Below, one piece after another: positions 17,367 to 26,644 of a DNA stretch of 64,000 bases. This stretch comes from Rouxiella aceris. Its GTDB lineage: Bacteria > Pseudomonadota > Gammaproteobacteria > Enterobacterales > Enterobacteriaceae. The stretch's first letter is position 1. Each line of letters opens with the position of its first letter. The notes under the pieces are model-generated. The model made no database searches and was not told where the DNA came from. It worked only from the letters and a program-made list of their open reading frames with translations. The DNA lies in assembly GCF_012933545.1 (NCBI RefSeq), contig NZ_JAADJU010000008.1:62001-126000 (forward strand), written 5' to 3'. The position numbers were made by a program, and so were the translations under genes.

Positions 17367-20300
17367 TTACTCTTCGATAATCATCAGCGTTTGTCCGGCG
17401 TGTACCCGGTCGCCCGGCTGGCGGGCAAGATGCTTAACTTTGCCGCTCACCGGTGCGGTGATGGGGATCTCCATCTTCATTGACTCGAGGATCCCCAACG
17501 TTTGTCCCAAAGTGACGTTATCGCCGGGTGTTACCAGCCATTGCCAGACGTTGCCAGCGACCTGGCTGTCTACCCCCTGGCAACCTTCAGGGATACTCTG
17601 TTGTTCCTCGTTCAACGTGGCTTCTTGCAGACTGCTGTCAAAGGTAAATTGCCCCTCGGCTCGCCAGCGTGCCAGCTCCAGGTCAAACGCCTGCTGGCGC
17701 TGCTGCTGAAAGTGGTCAATGGCCCCCTGTTCGTCGATAAGCATTTGCTGATAATCGGCGAGACAAAAACGGCCCTCCTCGCTGCGTAGTGGATAATCGC
17801 CGTAAGGATGAGCCAGACGGATGGCTTTTAATTCTTCGGCACTGACCGGATAGAAACGGATCTGATCAAAAAAGCGCAGCAGCCAGGGTTGTTGAAAAGC
17901 GGCAGTCTGGCGGTCGCGGTTCCACATTTGCAGCGTGCGGCCGACAAACTGGTAGCCCCCCGGTCCTTCCATCCCGTAAACACAGAGATAGGCACCGCCA
18001 ATGCCTACCGAATTTTCTGCCGTCCAGGTGCGGGCCGGGTTGTATTTGGTGGTTACCAGCCGGTGGCGCGGATCCAGCGGGGTAGCAACCGGAGCACCAA
18101 GATAGACATCACCCAGTCCCATCACCAGATAACGGGCATTAAATAACGTCTCTTTAACCTGTTCGATGCTCTCCAGGCCATTGATGCGCCGGATAAATTC
18201 AATATTACTTGGGCACCAGGGCGCGCCGGGGCGCACCGATTGGGTATATTTTTCGATCGCCTCGCGGCAGGCTTCGTCATCCCAGCTTAACGGCAGCCAG
18301 ACGGTGCGCGAAGGCACCTCGGCCTGCTGCAAATCGCCCAGTGCCTGTTCTGCCTGCTGTAAATGCGCGATGAGATCCTGGCGGCGGCAGCGCAGACTGT
18401 CGAAGTGGATTTGCAGCGAACGGATCCCCGGCGTCAGTTCCGCGATACCGGGCAGCGGGTGGTTTTCCAGCCATTGCATCAGCGCATGGGCGCGAAAACG
18501 CAGGGCGATATCCAGCAGCGGATCGCCATATTCCACCAAAATAAATCGATCGCCTGCGGCGCGATAGGTTACGCCGGGCAGCGTGCCCTGCGCCGGGCGT
18601 TGCCAAAGCACCGGGTCGCGACGTTCCGCCATAATCTCGCGGGGTGCCGGAACGCTCAATGTGGAAAACGTCGCTTCAGCTTCCTGCGCCAGACGGTCGG
18701 CCTCGGCCAGCGAGATGGGGACAAAACGAATTTTATCGCCGGATTTTAGCTGACCCAACTGCCATAAATCGGCGTGGATCACTGTCGCCGGACAGACAAA
18801 ACCGCCGAGCGATGGGCCATCGGGGCCGAGGATCACCGGCATATCACCGGTAAAGTCGACGGTGCCAAAGGCGTAGGCATTATCGTGAATATTGGAGGGA
18901 TGCATACCGGCTTCACCGCCGTCGCTGCGCGCCCATTCCGGTTTCGGACCTATCAGGCGAATGCCGGTACGGCTGGAGTTGTAATGCACCTCCCAGACGG
19001 CAGCGAAAAAGATCTCGATATCCTGCGCGGTGAAAAACTCCGGTGCGCCCTGGGGTCCGTAGATCACCCGTAAGGTACGGATAGCTGGCCACTGGGGTTG
19101 CAACGGCTCAGGCAATGTTTGTGGTGCCGCCTCGCGCGGTGCGGCGAGATGCAGGACATCACCGCTACGCAGCTGGCGTCCGGCGTGACCACCAAACTTG
19201 CCGAGGGTAAAGGTACTGCGGCTGCCAAGATAGGTCGGGCAGTCGATGCCGCCCGCCAACAACAAATAGCTGCGGCAGCCGTGTTCCTGAATCTGACCCA
19301 GGCTCAGGGTCTGACCGGCGCGTAGCTGGCAAACCTGCCACATGGGCAGCGGCTGATTATCGAGACGGGCATCAATGGGGGCGCCGGTGAGCACAATGGC
19401 GCAGTCATAATTAAAACGCAGTGTCGGGCCGCGCAGGGTGATCTCCAGCCCGGCATCTTCCAGCGGATTGCCCAGCAGGCGATTGCCCAGACGAAAGGCG
19501 CGGCTGTCAAAAGGGCCAGAGGGCGGTACGCCAACGTGCCAGTAGCCGCTGCGTCCCGGCACATCCTGCACGCTGGTAAGCGTACCGGGACTGAGCACGT
19601 CAATGGTCATCGGTTGGTAGTGCAGGTTGCCAAGGGTGGCGGTGATCACCTGGCCGTCACGCAGCGCCGGTTGCGTCAGCAAATAGCGCAGATAGGCGAG
19701 GTTGCTCTCAATGCCGTACAGCGTGGTCGCGCTCAGGGTCTGTTGCAGGGCGGCCAGCGCCTGTGGGCGACTGTCGGCATGAATAATGACTTTGGCCAGC
19801 ATCGGATCGTAAAACGGCGATACCTCGCAGCCGCTATCGATCCAGCTATCGATACGCAGCCGGGCGTCGGCGGGTGCCTGCGGAAAGCTGACATGACTAA
19901 GCAGACCGGCGCAGGGTTGAAACTGTTTGGCCGGATCTTCGGCATACAGCCGCACCTGAATGGCGTGGCCCTGGGGTGCTGCGCGGGCCAGGTCGGCCAG
20001 CGGCGGCAGGCAGCCCGCGCCCAGTTGCACCATCCAACTGACAATATCGATGCCGTAAACCATTTCCGTAACGCCGTGCTCGACCTGCAAACGAGTATTA
20101 ACTTCGAGAAAATAAAATTGTTCGCAACTGGCATCGTAAACATATTCCACGGTTCCGGCGCTGCGATAGTTTACCGCCTGGCCAAGTCGTACGGCGGTGC
20201 TTTGCAGCGCTTCGCGCACGCTCTGTGGCAGATTGGGGGCCGGGGTCTCTTCGACCACTTTCTGATTACGGCGCTGGGCGGAACAGTCGCGCTCTCCCAG

Positions 20301-20966
20301 GGCGATCACCCCTCCCTGACCGTCGCCAAAAATCTGTACTTCGATATGGCGTGCCTGGGCGACAAATTTCTCTAAAAATACGCCATCGTCGGCGAAATTA
20401 TTGCCTGCCAGGCGTTTTACGCGGGTAAAAGCGTCGCTCAGGCTGGCGGCGTCATCGCAGCGCTGCATACCGATACCGCCACCGCCAGCGGTGCTTTTTA
20501 ACATCACCGGGTAGCCGATGGTGTCGGCGGCGAGCAGTGCCTGCGCCAGATCCTGCAGCAGGCCACTGCCGGGCAGCAGCGGCACCTGATTCTCTTCGGC
20601 CAGTTGCCGTGCGCTGTGTTTTAGTCCAAAGGCCGCCATCTGTTGCACCGTCGGCCCGAGAAATACCACACCCTGTTGCTGGCAGCGGGCGACAAAACCG
20701 GCATTTTCACTGAGAAAACCATAGCCTGGATGGATCGCCTCGGCACCACACTGCCGGGCGATAGCCAGTAATTTATCCTGATCGAGATAGGTTTCGCGGA
20801 CGTTACCGGCGCCGAGGCAAAAGGCCTCATCGGCATGACGAACGTGCAGGGAGTGCTGGTCGGCCTCGGCATACACCGCCACGGCGCGCACGCCCAGCTG
20901 CTTGAGGGTGCGGATGATGCGCACCGCGATGGCACCACGATTGGCAATCAGAACGCATTTAAACAT
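17367..20966 (-). CDS. Guanidine carboxylase (urea carboxylase family), biotin- and ATP-dependent
   Basis: A 1199-residue multidomain enzyme. Residues 1-450 are biotin carboxylase (NRGAIAVR, HPGYGFLSENA 79-89, ATP-grasp loop GGGGIGM 161-167, EVNTRLQVEHGVTE). The middle part has the KipA/KipI-type domains of urea carboxylase (GPFDSRAFRLGNRLLGNP, SSRTGIRLIGPKPEWAR). The C-terminus is a biotinyl domain with ESMKM (biotinyl Lys 1164). Annotation pipelines call this urea carboxylase. Enzymes encoded behind a guanidine-I riboswitch with two DUF1989 proteins have been shown to carboxylate guanidine, and that is the call here. ATG 20966 starts MFKCVLIANRG; the extension to 21047 is rejected. The usual fused or adjacent allophanate hydrolase is absent. 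Confidence 0.88.
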   Translation of the reverse strand: MFKCVLIANRGAIAVRIIRTLKQLGVRAVAVYAEADQHSLHVRHADEAFCLGAGNVRETYLDQDKLLAIARQCGAEAIHPGYGFLSENAGFVARCQQQGVVFLGPTVQQMAAFGLKHSARQLAEENQVPLLPGSGLLQDLAQALLAADTIGYPVMLKSTAGGGGIGMQRCDDAASLSDAFTRVKRLAGNNFADDGVFLEKFVAQARHIEVQIFGDGQGGVIALGERDCSAQRRNQKVVEETPAPNLPQSVREALQSTAVRLGQAVNYRSAGTVEYVYDASCEQFYFLEVNTRLQVEHGVTEMVYGIDIVSWMVQLGAGCLPPLADLARAAPQGHAIQVRLYAEDPAKQFQPCAGLLSHVSFPQAPADARLRIDSWIDSGCEVSPFYDPMLAKVIIHADSRPQALAALQQTLSATTLYGIESNLAYLRYLLTQPALRDGQVITATLGNLHYQPMTIDVLSPGTLTSVQDVPGRSGYWHVGVPPSGPFDSRAFRLGNRLLGNPLEDAGLEITLRGPTLRFNYDCAIVLTGAPIDARLDNQPLPMWQVCQLRAGQTLSLGQIQEHGCRSYLLLAGGIDCPTYLGSRSTFTLGKFGGHAGRQLRSGDVLHLAAPREAAPQTLPEPLQPQWPAIRTLRVIYGPQGAPEFFTAQDIEIFFAAVWEVHYNSSRTGIRLIGPKPEWARSDGGEAGMHPSNIHDNAYAFGTVDFTGDMPVILGPDGPSLGGFVCPATVIHADLWQLGQLKSGDKIRFVPISLAEADRLAQEAEATFSTLSVPAPREIMAERRDPVLWQRPAQGTLPGVTYRAAGDRFILVEYGDPLLDIALRFRAHALMQWLENHPLPGIAELTPGIRSLQIHFDSLRCRRQDLIAHLQQAEQALGDLQQAEVPSRTVWLPLSWDDEACREAIEKYTQSVRPGAPWCPSNIEFIRRINGLESIEQVKETLFNARYLVMGLGDVYLGAPVATPLDPRHRLVTTKYNPARTWTAENSVGIGGAYLCVYGMEGPGGYQFVGRTLQMWNRDRQTAAFQQPWLLRFFDQIRFYPVSAEELKAIRLAHPYGDYPLRSEEGRFCLADYQQMLIDEQGAIDHFQQQRQQAFDLELARWRAEGQFTFDSSLQEATLNEEQQSIPEGCQGVDSQVAGNVWQWLVTPGDNVTLGQTLGILESMKMEIPITAPVSGKVKHLARQPGDRVHAGQTLMIIEE

Positions 20967-21064
20967 GGTTGACTCTCTGTGCTTCGACGGGCAGGTCGTC
21001 CTGCCGTAGGGCTTTTGCGTGTGGTCCTGCGGGTCGTCCCGAGGCACGCGTTGTCTGACTGGGG
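20967..21064 (-). other. Intra-operon gap with hairpins upstream of the carboxylase
   Basis: The 98-base spacer is the longest between genes of this operon. It contains ACGGGCAGG and CCTGCCGT, which form a strong hairpin, and a second GC-rich repeat. It may stabilise or process the mRNA between cgdB and the carboxylase gene. No coding signal was seen. Confidence 0.35.
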
Positions 21065-21700
21065 TTACCAGACCACCACTTCAATCGGCGTGGGGTTATA
21101 GCCGTTACAGGGATTGTTAAGCTGCGGACAGTTGGAGATCAGCACCAGAATATTCATTTTCGCCACCATTTCGACGTATTTCCCCGCTGCAGACACTCCG
21201 TCTTCAAAGGTTAACCCGCCTTCGGCAGTGACCGGCACATTCATAAAAAAGTTGATATTGTGGGTGATATCGCGCTTGGTCAGCCCGTACTGCGGGTGTT
21301 CGGCTACCGCCAACATCCAGCTGTCGCGACAGGCATGCATATGGCGCTTTTCCAGCGAATAGCGCACGGTATTGCTTTCGGTGGCGCAGGCACCACCCAA
21401 GGTGTCGTGACGACCGCAGGTGTCGGCGACAATCTCCAGCATCGGCCGATCGTCATTGGATCGCAGCACGGTACCTGCGGTGAGAAAAACGTTTTTTTGC
21501 CCGCGCAGCGTATCGGTCATGCTGTAGCGTTCTGCGGTGTCATCGGCGTTAAAAAACAGCGTATCGGCGGCCTGATTGCCTTCACAATCAATAATGCGCA
21601 GTGTCTGGCCGGCTTCGATACGTTGCAGCCAGTAGTCACCGGCGGCGATGGGCTGGCGATAGGATGCCTGGTCGATAAGTCGTGAACTGGTACGGATCAT
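21065..21700 (-). CDS. cgdB: Carboxyguanidine deiminase subunit B (DUF1989, urea carboxylase-associated protein 2)
   Basis: A 211-residue DUF1989 protein with [70 protein letters not shown] and a C-terminal [19 protein letters not shown]. Conserved Cys and His are candidate zinc or catalytic residues. Together with CgdA it is known to deiminate carboxyguanidine to allophanate plus ammonia. The ATG at 21700 overlaps the cgdA stop (TGATG), a sign of translational coupling between the two subunits. The A/B naming follows gene order and could be swapped. Confidence 0.85.
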   Translation of the reverse strand: MIRTSSRLIDQASYRQPIAAGDYWLQRIEAGQTLRIIDCEGNQAADTLFFNADDTAERYSMTDTLRGQKNVFLTAGTVLRSNDDRPMLEIVADTCGRHDTLGGACATESNTVRYSLEKRHMHACRDSWMLAVAEHPQYGLTKRDITHNINFFMNVPVTAEGGLTFEDGVSAAGKYVEMVAKMNILVLISNCPQLNNPCNGYNPTPIEVVVW

Positions 21701-22434
21701 CAGTGTGCTCCCTGGCAGCAAGCGGTGTGATGGTAGAGGGCGTTATTGGCCTGGCCGCGCTGGTTTTCTGCCTGTAGCAGGCAGTGGGCGGGCAGCGGCG
21801 CGCTATCGGCGAGCAGGGCAATGGTGACTGGCGAGCGCGGATAACGCTGCTCTTCCGACAGAGGATGCGGGCAGTTATGCATAATCACCAGCGTATCCAT
21901 GGCAAAGCGCAGCGTGACGCTGGCACCCGGATGCGGCTGCGGATCGCGGGCCAGATCGCCATTATCATTGACGTTGACTTTGGAAAACAGGTTCAGGCAG
22001 GCGGCCATATCTCGCTTGCCCAGCCCATATTTGGCCAGCTCGACCAAAAAACTGTCGTAACCATTTTGATGGCGCTGATTTCGCGCCTGCTGGTAGCTGA
22101 GTGCGCCAAAGCGTTCGGTGGTCTGCTGCGCGTTCATGGTGCCGCAGACCGTATCGTGCCAGCCAAAGCTGTCGTGCTCGATACCGCAAAAAATACGTCC
22201 CATATCGGAGTACAGGCAGTGGCCGCTGGTGAGGCGAAAGGTGTGCTGACATTTCAGCGTATCCGGGGCGTTATAACGCTCGAGCAGATTCTCCGGGTTA
22301 TAAAACAGCATTCCCAGATTGGCGCCACCCTCGACATCGGTCAGACGCAGCGCCGAGCCGCTTTTTACCCGCAGCGACCAGTGTGCACCGGCGGGCAGCT
22401 CGGTTTGGTAGAGACTATCTTGGCATTGACTCAT
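21700..22434 (-). CDS. cgdA: Carboxyguanidine deiminase subunit A (DUF1989, urea carboxylase-associated protein 1)
   Basis: A 244-residue DUF1989 protein, paralogous to the next gene: [64 protein letters not shown] and [11 protein letters not shown]. It is the first of the two deiminase subunits acting after guanidine carboxylation. The C-terminus is longer than in CgdB and holds a Cys-rich tail ([10 protein letters not shown]). It is encoded between the transporter ATPase and cgdB, and shares one base with the latter. It is cytosolic; no signal peptide. Confidence 0.85.
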   Translation of the reverse strand: MSQCQDSLYQTELPAGAHWSLRVKSGSALRLTDVEGGANLGMLFYNPENLLERYNAPDTLKCQHTFRLTSGHCLYSDMGRIFCGIEHDSFGWHDTVCGTMNAQQTTERFGALSYQQARNQRHQNGYDSFLVELAKYGLGKRDMAACLNLFSKVNVNDNGDLARDPQPHPGASVTLRFAMDTLVIMHNCPHPLSEEQRYPRSPVTIALLADSAPLPAHCLLQAENQRGQANNALYHHTACCQGAH

Positions 22435-22451
22435 AAGGTTCTCCAGTTGAT

Positions 22452-23246
22452 TCAGGCGACACGCGGCGTGGTGTAAACGCGGTCGCGGATCTGCTGTTCG
22501 CTCGGCTGTGGGCCACTGCCGGCGGCCTGACGATCCAGCGGAATGTCATAAGTGATGCTGGCACCCCAGGCATCAGGGGCCTGGGGGTCATGGCGGATTT
22601 TGTCAAACACCCACAGGCGTGAACCGAGAGAAAATCCCTCTTTCAGGTCGTGGGTGATCATAAAGATGGTCAGTTGGTGCTGTTGCCACAAATCGGTGAT
22701 CAGCTGATGCATATCTTTGCGGATACCGGGATCCAGCGCGCCAAAAGGCTCGTCGAGCAGCAAAATTCTCGGCTTTTTGGTTAATGCCTGGGCCAGCGCC
22801 AGCCGTTGCTGCATACCGCCGGAAAGCTGATGCGGATACTTATCCAGCGCGTGACCCAGCCCCACCTGCGTCAACATGGCGCGGGCGCGTTCGGCAATGG
22901 CCTGACGTTGCTTGCCCCAGACGCGTCCCAGCCAGCGCGCCTGGACAAACTCCTCGCCAAGCATCACGTTTTCCAGCGCGGTCAGATGCGGGAATACCGA
23001 GTAGCGTTGAAATACCACGCCGCGGTCTTCCCCCGGTTCTTGCACGATCGGCTTGCCGTCGAGCAGCAATTCGCCTTTGCTTGGGCTTTCGGTTCCCAGC
23101 ATCATTTTTAAAAAGGTGGTCTTGCCGCAGCCGGACGCGCCGACAATCGACACAAATTCGCCTTCCTGCACCTCGGCATTGACCCGTTCCAGCACTACTT
23201 GTTTGCCGTAGTGTTTTTCCAGGTTGCGCATGCTCAGTAAGCTCAT
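22452..23246 (-). CDS. ABC transporter ATP-binding protein (guanidine operon)
   Basis: A 264-residue ATPase of the nitrate/sulfonate/taurine (SsuB/TauB) type. Walker A is [10 protein letters not shown], the Q-loop is in [12 protein letters not shown], the signature is [15 protein letters not shown], Walker B is [13 protein letters not shown] and the H-loop is MITHDL. ATG 23246 sits 8 bases after GGAG; the frame to 23273 would overlap the permease stop. It energises the import system of the operon; guanidine or a derivative as substrate is inferred from the riboswitch and the genes that follow. Confidence 0.9.
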   Translation of the reverse strand: MSLLSMRNLEKHYGKQVVLERVNAEVQEGEFVSIVGASGCGKTTFLKMMLGTESPSKGELLLDGKPIVQEPGEDRGVVFQRYSVFPHLTALENVMLGEEFVQARWLGRVWGKQRQAIAERARAMLTQVGLGHALDKYPHQLSGGMQQRLALAQALTKKPRILLLDEPFGALDPGIRKDMHQLITDLWQQHQLTIFMITHDLKEGFSLGSRLWVFDKIRHDPQAPDAWGASITYDIPLDRQAAGSGPQPSEQQIRDRVYTTPRVA

Positions 23247-23262
23247 GGTTGGCTCCTTTACG

Positions 23263-24075
23263 TTATTTAACATGGTACCAGGGCCAGCAGCGGCGACTGA
23301 TCAGGCGCAGCAGGGCATCGAGGGCAAAGGCCAGCAGGGCGATCCAGGCGACATAAGGCAGGATCACGTCCATTGCCAGATAGCGACGCATTAAAAAGAT
23401 GCGATAACCCAGACCTTCGGTGGCGGCAATGGCCTCGGCGGCAATCAGAAACAGCCAGGCGGAACCCAGAGACAAACGCACCGCATCCAGCAGGCGTGGC
23501 ATTAGCTGCGGCAGAATAATGCGCCAGAGGATTTGTCCGCTGTGCGCGCTGAGGGTTTGTGCCTTGATCAGCTGTTCCTGGGGAATGGCCTGCACATGCT
23601 GTTGCAGATCGCGGGCAATAAACGGGGTGACGCCGACGGCAATCAATACCACTTTCGACAGCTCGCCAAGACCGAAACAGATAAACAGGATTGGCAGTAC
23701 CGCCAGCGGCGGGATCAGCGCAAACAGGGTTACCAACGGCGAAATCAGCGCGCGTACCGCCGGTAAGGCCCCGCAAAATATCCCCAGCAGCAGACCAAGA
23801 AAGGCACTGATAACAATACCGCTAAGCAGACGGACCAGGCTGGCGTAGCTATCGGTCCACAGCAGATAGTCACCGCTGCGCGGATCGGCAGTAAACGCCA
23901 TCCGATAGATGGCGTCGCCCATAGCACTGAAACTTGGTAATAATTTGTCGAAAGCATTGACCGCCAAACGGGCATCCGAGGCCATCAGATAGACCAACAG
24001 CAGCAGAAGCAGGGGCAATAGCCCGAGCAGACTGCGCGACAAACGTTGCGGTTGGTAATTGATCATTTTGCGCAT
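23263..24075 (-). CDS. ABC transporter permease (guanidine operon)
   Basis: A 270-residue inner-membrane permease of the SsuC/TauC family, with about six transmembrane segments. The EAA loop that contacts the ATPase is recognisable around LDAVRLSLGSAWLFLIAAEAIA, followed by GLGYRIFLMRRYLAMDVIL. ATG 24075 is used; ATG 24066 is an alternative. It lies between the ATPase (17-base gap) and the binding-protein gene (30-base gap) on one transcript. Confidence 0.9.
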   Translation of the reverse strand: MRKMINYQPQRLSRSLLGLLPLLLLLLVYLMASDARLAVNAFDKLLPSFSAMGDAIYRMAFTADPRSGDYLLWTDSYASLVRLLSGIVISAFLGLLLGIFCGALPAVRALISPLVTLFALIPPLAVLPILFICFGLGELSKVVLIAVGVTPFIARDLQQHVQAIPQEQLIKAQTLSAHSGQILWRIILPQLMPRLLDAVRLSLGSAWLFLIAAEAIAATEGLGYRIFLMRRYLAMDVILPYVAWIALLAFALDALLRLISRRCWPWYHVK

Positions 24076-24105
24076 CGGACTACCCCGGCTATTAGGTTGA
24101 AAAAA

Positions 24106-25170
24106 TTACAGTTTGTTGGCGGCAGCCAGTTTTACAAACTCGTCGCTAAAGCGCAGCTTCTGGTTGGCCGGGTTGCCCCAGTTGCCCGCCGGGGTGGTGA
24201 TACCCACGGTTTCGGCATTGGCGGCACCTTGACCGAGCAGGCCGTGTTTAAAGGAGAACTCCGCCACCGACTGCATGGTGGTTTTCAGCTGCGGGCTACC
24301 GACAAAGGCCAGTGTTTGCTGCGGGGTGGCGAAGAGATAGGTGGCGGCCAGCTGTTGATCGAAGCCTTGCAGATCGGTACCGGCTTCTTTGCCCATAAAG
24401 GTGCGGGCTTTGATGGCGTCGGCACCATTGCCTTTAATGGCGTTAAGGGTCTCATACCAGGCACCGGTCAGCGCTTTACCCAGTTCCGGATGGGCTTGCA
24501 GCGTTTTGCTGTTAACTACCAGCAGGTCGAGAATTTCGCCGGGGATCTGGGCCGAGGAGAAAATTTCGTGGCTGTCAGGCTGTTTTTTGGCTTCCGCCAG
24601 GAGTGGGTTCCAGGTGACGATGGATTTCACCGCCGGGGTACCAAAGGCGGCAACCAGATCGGCATCGGCGGTATTGACCACCGGTACGTCTTTTTCGCTC
24701 AGCCCGGATTTTTCCAGCGCGCGCGCCAGCAGATATTGCGAGACGGAAAGTTCGACCAGATTGACCGGCTGGCCTTTCAGCGATTTCACATCGCCAGCAC
24801 CTTTGAGCATAATGCCGTCGTTGCCGTTGGAGTAGTCGCCGACAATCAGCGCGGTGCTGTCTACACCACCGGTTGCCGGAATGGTCAGGGCATCCATATT
24901 GGTCATGGTGCAGCCGTCAAATCCCCCGGAGGTGTACTGATTGACCGATTCGATATAGTCATTCACCTGCACAAACTGAATATTGATACCGTATTTATCG
25001 GCCCATTTTTTGATAATGCCGCTTTGCTGGGCAAAGTCCCAGGGCATCCAACCGGCGTAAATGGACCAGGCGATTTTAAAGGTAGGTTTAGTTGCGGCCA
25101 GGGCGGGCTGGGCGAGAAGGGCGGCAAAGCATAGAGCGCTGAGCAACAGGCGTTGGCAAGCTTTAATCAT
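24106..25170 (-). CDS. ABC transporter periplasmic substrate-binding protein (guanidine operon)
   Basis: A 354-residue periplasmic protein of the nitrate/taurine-type (NMT1-like) binding family. The signal peptide (MIKACQRLLLSALCFAALLAQPALA) is followed by FKIAWSIYAGWMPWDFAQQ, GGFDGCTMTNMDAL and VVNTADADLVAAFGTPAVKS. ATG 25170 is preferred: AGAGGAAATG precedes it, and the upstream frame to 25194 lies in the leader. It is the first gene after the riboswitch. It should capture guanidine, carboxyguanidine or a larger guanidino compound for import; which one cannot be told from sequence. Confidence 0.9.
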   Translation of the reverse strand: MIKACQRLLLSALCFAALLAQPALAATKPTFKIAWSIYAGWMPWDFAQQSGIIKKWADKYGINIQFVQVNDYIESVNQYTSGGFDGCTMTNMDALTIPATGGVDSTALIVGDYSNGNDGIMLKGAGDVKSLKGQPVNLVELSVSQYLLARALEKSGLSEKDVPVVNTADADLVAAFGTPAVKSIVTWNPLLAEAKKQPDSHEIFSSAQIPGEILDLLVVNSKTLQAHPELGKALTGAWYETLNAIKGNGADAIKARTFMGKEAGTDLQGFDQQLAATYLFATPQQTLAFVGSPQLKTTMQSVAEFSFKHGLLGQGAANAETVGITTPAGNWGNPANQKLRFSDEFVKLAAANKL

Positions 25171-25237
25171 GACATTTCCTCTGACGTTGACCACGGATAA
25201 AGTGCAGGAGGTCGGCGGCGAGAAAGGTTCTCGCTTT

Positions 25238-25334
25238 GGCCTCCCGGGCTTTTATCCCGCCGTGTAACCGCCAGAGAGCGGTCGGTCACTCTCGGACCAG
25301 CCATCTGCAAAACACAGACCGGAACCCTAGTGAC
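25238..25334 (-). ncRNA. Guanidine-I (ykkC) riboswitch
   Basis: Read on the minus strand, the leader contains the three conserved ykkC-I blocks in order: CTAGGGTTCCGG (from about 25330), CTGGTCCGAGAG (around 25300-25289) and ACGGCGGGATAAAAGCCCGGGAG (split here only for reference; 25263 to 25241). These form the aptamer that binds guanidinium and turns genes on. After it, GCGAGAA (25234-25228) pairs with TTCTCGC (25224-25218), and GGAGG can pair with CCTCC near 25206. No long T-run is seen, so the switch may act at a weak terminator or on translation of the binding-protein gene 70 bases further on. Confidence 0.93.
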
Positions 25335-25757
25335 CTTATTGCAAATTGTATGGCGACACCGGTTTCCCGCTATCGCTCCTGCGAGGAACATTACGCAATA
25401 TTCTTGCCAGTTTGCTGATAAATAAAAAACACCCTGGCCCATTCATGGATAAATTATAATAAAAGCATAAGGTTATTTTTTTTACTGCCCGCACAGGGCT
25501 GACTGGAAAGAGCGGGTGACAGTGGCGTGGCGTAACGGACAACACCGGTGCGCTTTCACTTTTTTTGTGCAACCTGCACCGGCTTTGGGCGCTGGCGTCT
25601 TTGCTGTATCCTCCACGGTTGGGATGATCTATGCTATTAGGCTACGCTTGGGACAAAATGGCGAACGCTACACCTTGCTGTTCGCTGACTGCCCTGGGGC
25701 AATGGCAATAACGTTTAGGTTTTGTAGTAAAGACTATTTAATCAGGAGTCAGGACAA
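25335..25757. promoter_or_regulatory. Divergent promoter gap: guanidine operon / yiaF
   Basis: No gene is supported in these 423 bases. The left part must hold the promoter of the riboswitch transcript; AT-rich stretches such as AAATTATAATAAAAGCATAAGG lie around 25450-25475. The right part holds the yiaF promoter and its ribosome site AGGAGTCAGGA just before 25758. No operator palindrome was noticed. Confidence 0.4.
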
Positions 25758-26474
25758 ATGGCTGTAGGGATCAAGAGCAAGACATTCGCGCGCTGGCTGG
25801 CGCCGGTCATTGCATTGCTTGTCGTTTTTCAACTCACCGCCTGTGGTGATAAAGAGCCGGAACAAAGAAAAGCCTTTATCGACTATTTGCAAAATACCGT
25901 GATGCGCAGCGGGCAAAATCTGCCGACGCTGAGCGAAGACCAAAAACAGAAATTTGGTCCTTACGTCAACGACTACACCATTATTTTGACCTTCTCGCGT
26001 CAAATGAAGCAGTCGGTTGATAACAGTCTGGCTCCGGCGGTAAACAGTATTGCGCAAATCCGTGTGCCTCAGGACTATATGTCGCAGAAAGCGGCATTGC
26101 AGCAAGCGGCTGGCACCCTGAATACGCTGGCGCAGCAGATCCAAACCGCCAAGGCGACGGCAGATACCGCTCAGGCGGCGCTGAAACAGCCTGAAGATTT
26201 GAAAGCGGTCTACAGCCAGGTTTATGCCCAGGATGTAACCAAGCCGGCTAATGCCTTATTGCCGGTGGTGCCCGCGCTGGCCAGCTTTACCCAGGATATT
26301 GCTGCCGTGGGTGATTTCCTTGCTCAGCAAGGAACCCAGGCAGGCTTTGCCAATGGCGGCGTGCAGTTCCCTACTCAGCAGCAGGCTACGCAGTATAATG
26401 CGCTGATGACCGGACTGCTCGGCAAGCAGCAGGCGCTGGTGGATGCGCAAAAAATCATTGTCGGCAATTTCTAA
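25758..26474 (+). CDS. yiaF: DUF3053 lipoprotein YiaF
   Basis: A 238-residue lipoprotein with signal peptide and lipobox LTAC (Cys at about residue 30). It aligns throughout with E. coli YiaF (236 residues), for example DKEPEQRKAFIDYLQNTVMR, IRVPQDYM and GVQFPTQQQATQYNAL. Alpha-helical, glutamine- and alanine-rich, probably outer-membrane anchored in the periplasm; the function is unknown. A good AGGAG site precedes ATG 25758. The last 126 bases of the gene plus terminator recur as a damaged copy at 28427-28584, on the far side of a toxin-like module. Confidence 0.93.
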   Translation: MAVGIKSKTFARWLAPVIALLVVFQLTACGDKEPEQRKAFIDYLQNTVMRSGQNLPTLSEDQKQKFGPYVNDYTIILTFSRQMKQSVDNSLAPAVNSIAQIRVPQDYMSQKAALQQAAGTLNTLAQQIQTAKATADTAQAALKQPEDLKAVYSQVYAQDVTKPANALLPVVPALASFTQDIAAVGDFLAQQGTQAGFANGGVQFPTQQQATQYNALMTGLLGKQQALVDAQKIIVGNF

Positions 26475-26520
26475 TCGCTGACAAAAAACGCCGCTGAGGG
26501 TCACTCTGCGGTGGCGAGAT

Positions 26521-26557
26521 AAAATGCCGGTCAGGTTATGCTGACTGGCATTTTTTT
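26521..26557 (+). terminator. Rho-independent terminator of yiaF
   Basis: AATGCCGGTCAG pairs with CTGACTGGCATT across the loop GTTATG, and a run of seven T follows. One G-T pair interrupts the stem. A derived copy of this hairpin lies at 28555-28584 in the duplicated yiaF end. Confidence 0.9.
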
Positions 26558-26644
26558 GTATTCAGTCCGTGTGAATCATCGGTTGCAGGTTCATCTTAAA
26601 CACCATATAGAGGACAATATGATGACTTAACAAGCCACAATAGC

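Noticed and set aside
19536..20375. 279-codon plus-strand frame inside the carboxylase gene
   Set aside because: Shadow of the biotin carboxylase coding strand in GC-rich DNA.
17367..20966. Urea amidolyase or urea carboxylase as the functional name
   Set aside because: The guanidine-I riboswitch and the DUF1989 pair point to guanidine, and no allophanate hydrolase domain is present.
24046..25134. 362-codon plus-strand frame opposite the binding-protein gene
   Set aside because: It is the mirror of a well-supported ABC binding protein with signal peptide and riboswitch leader; the translated product is low-complexity and matches no family.
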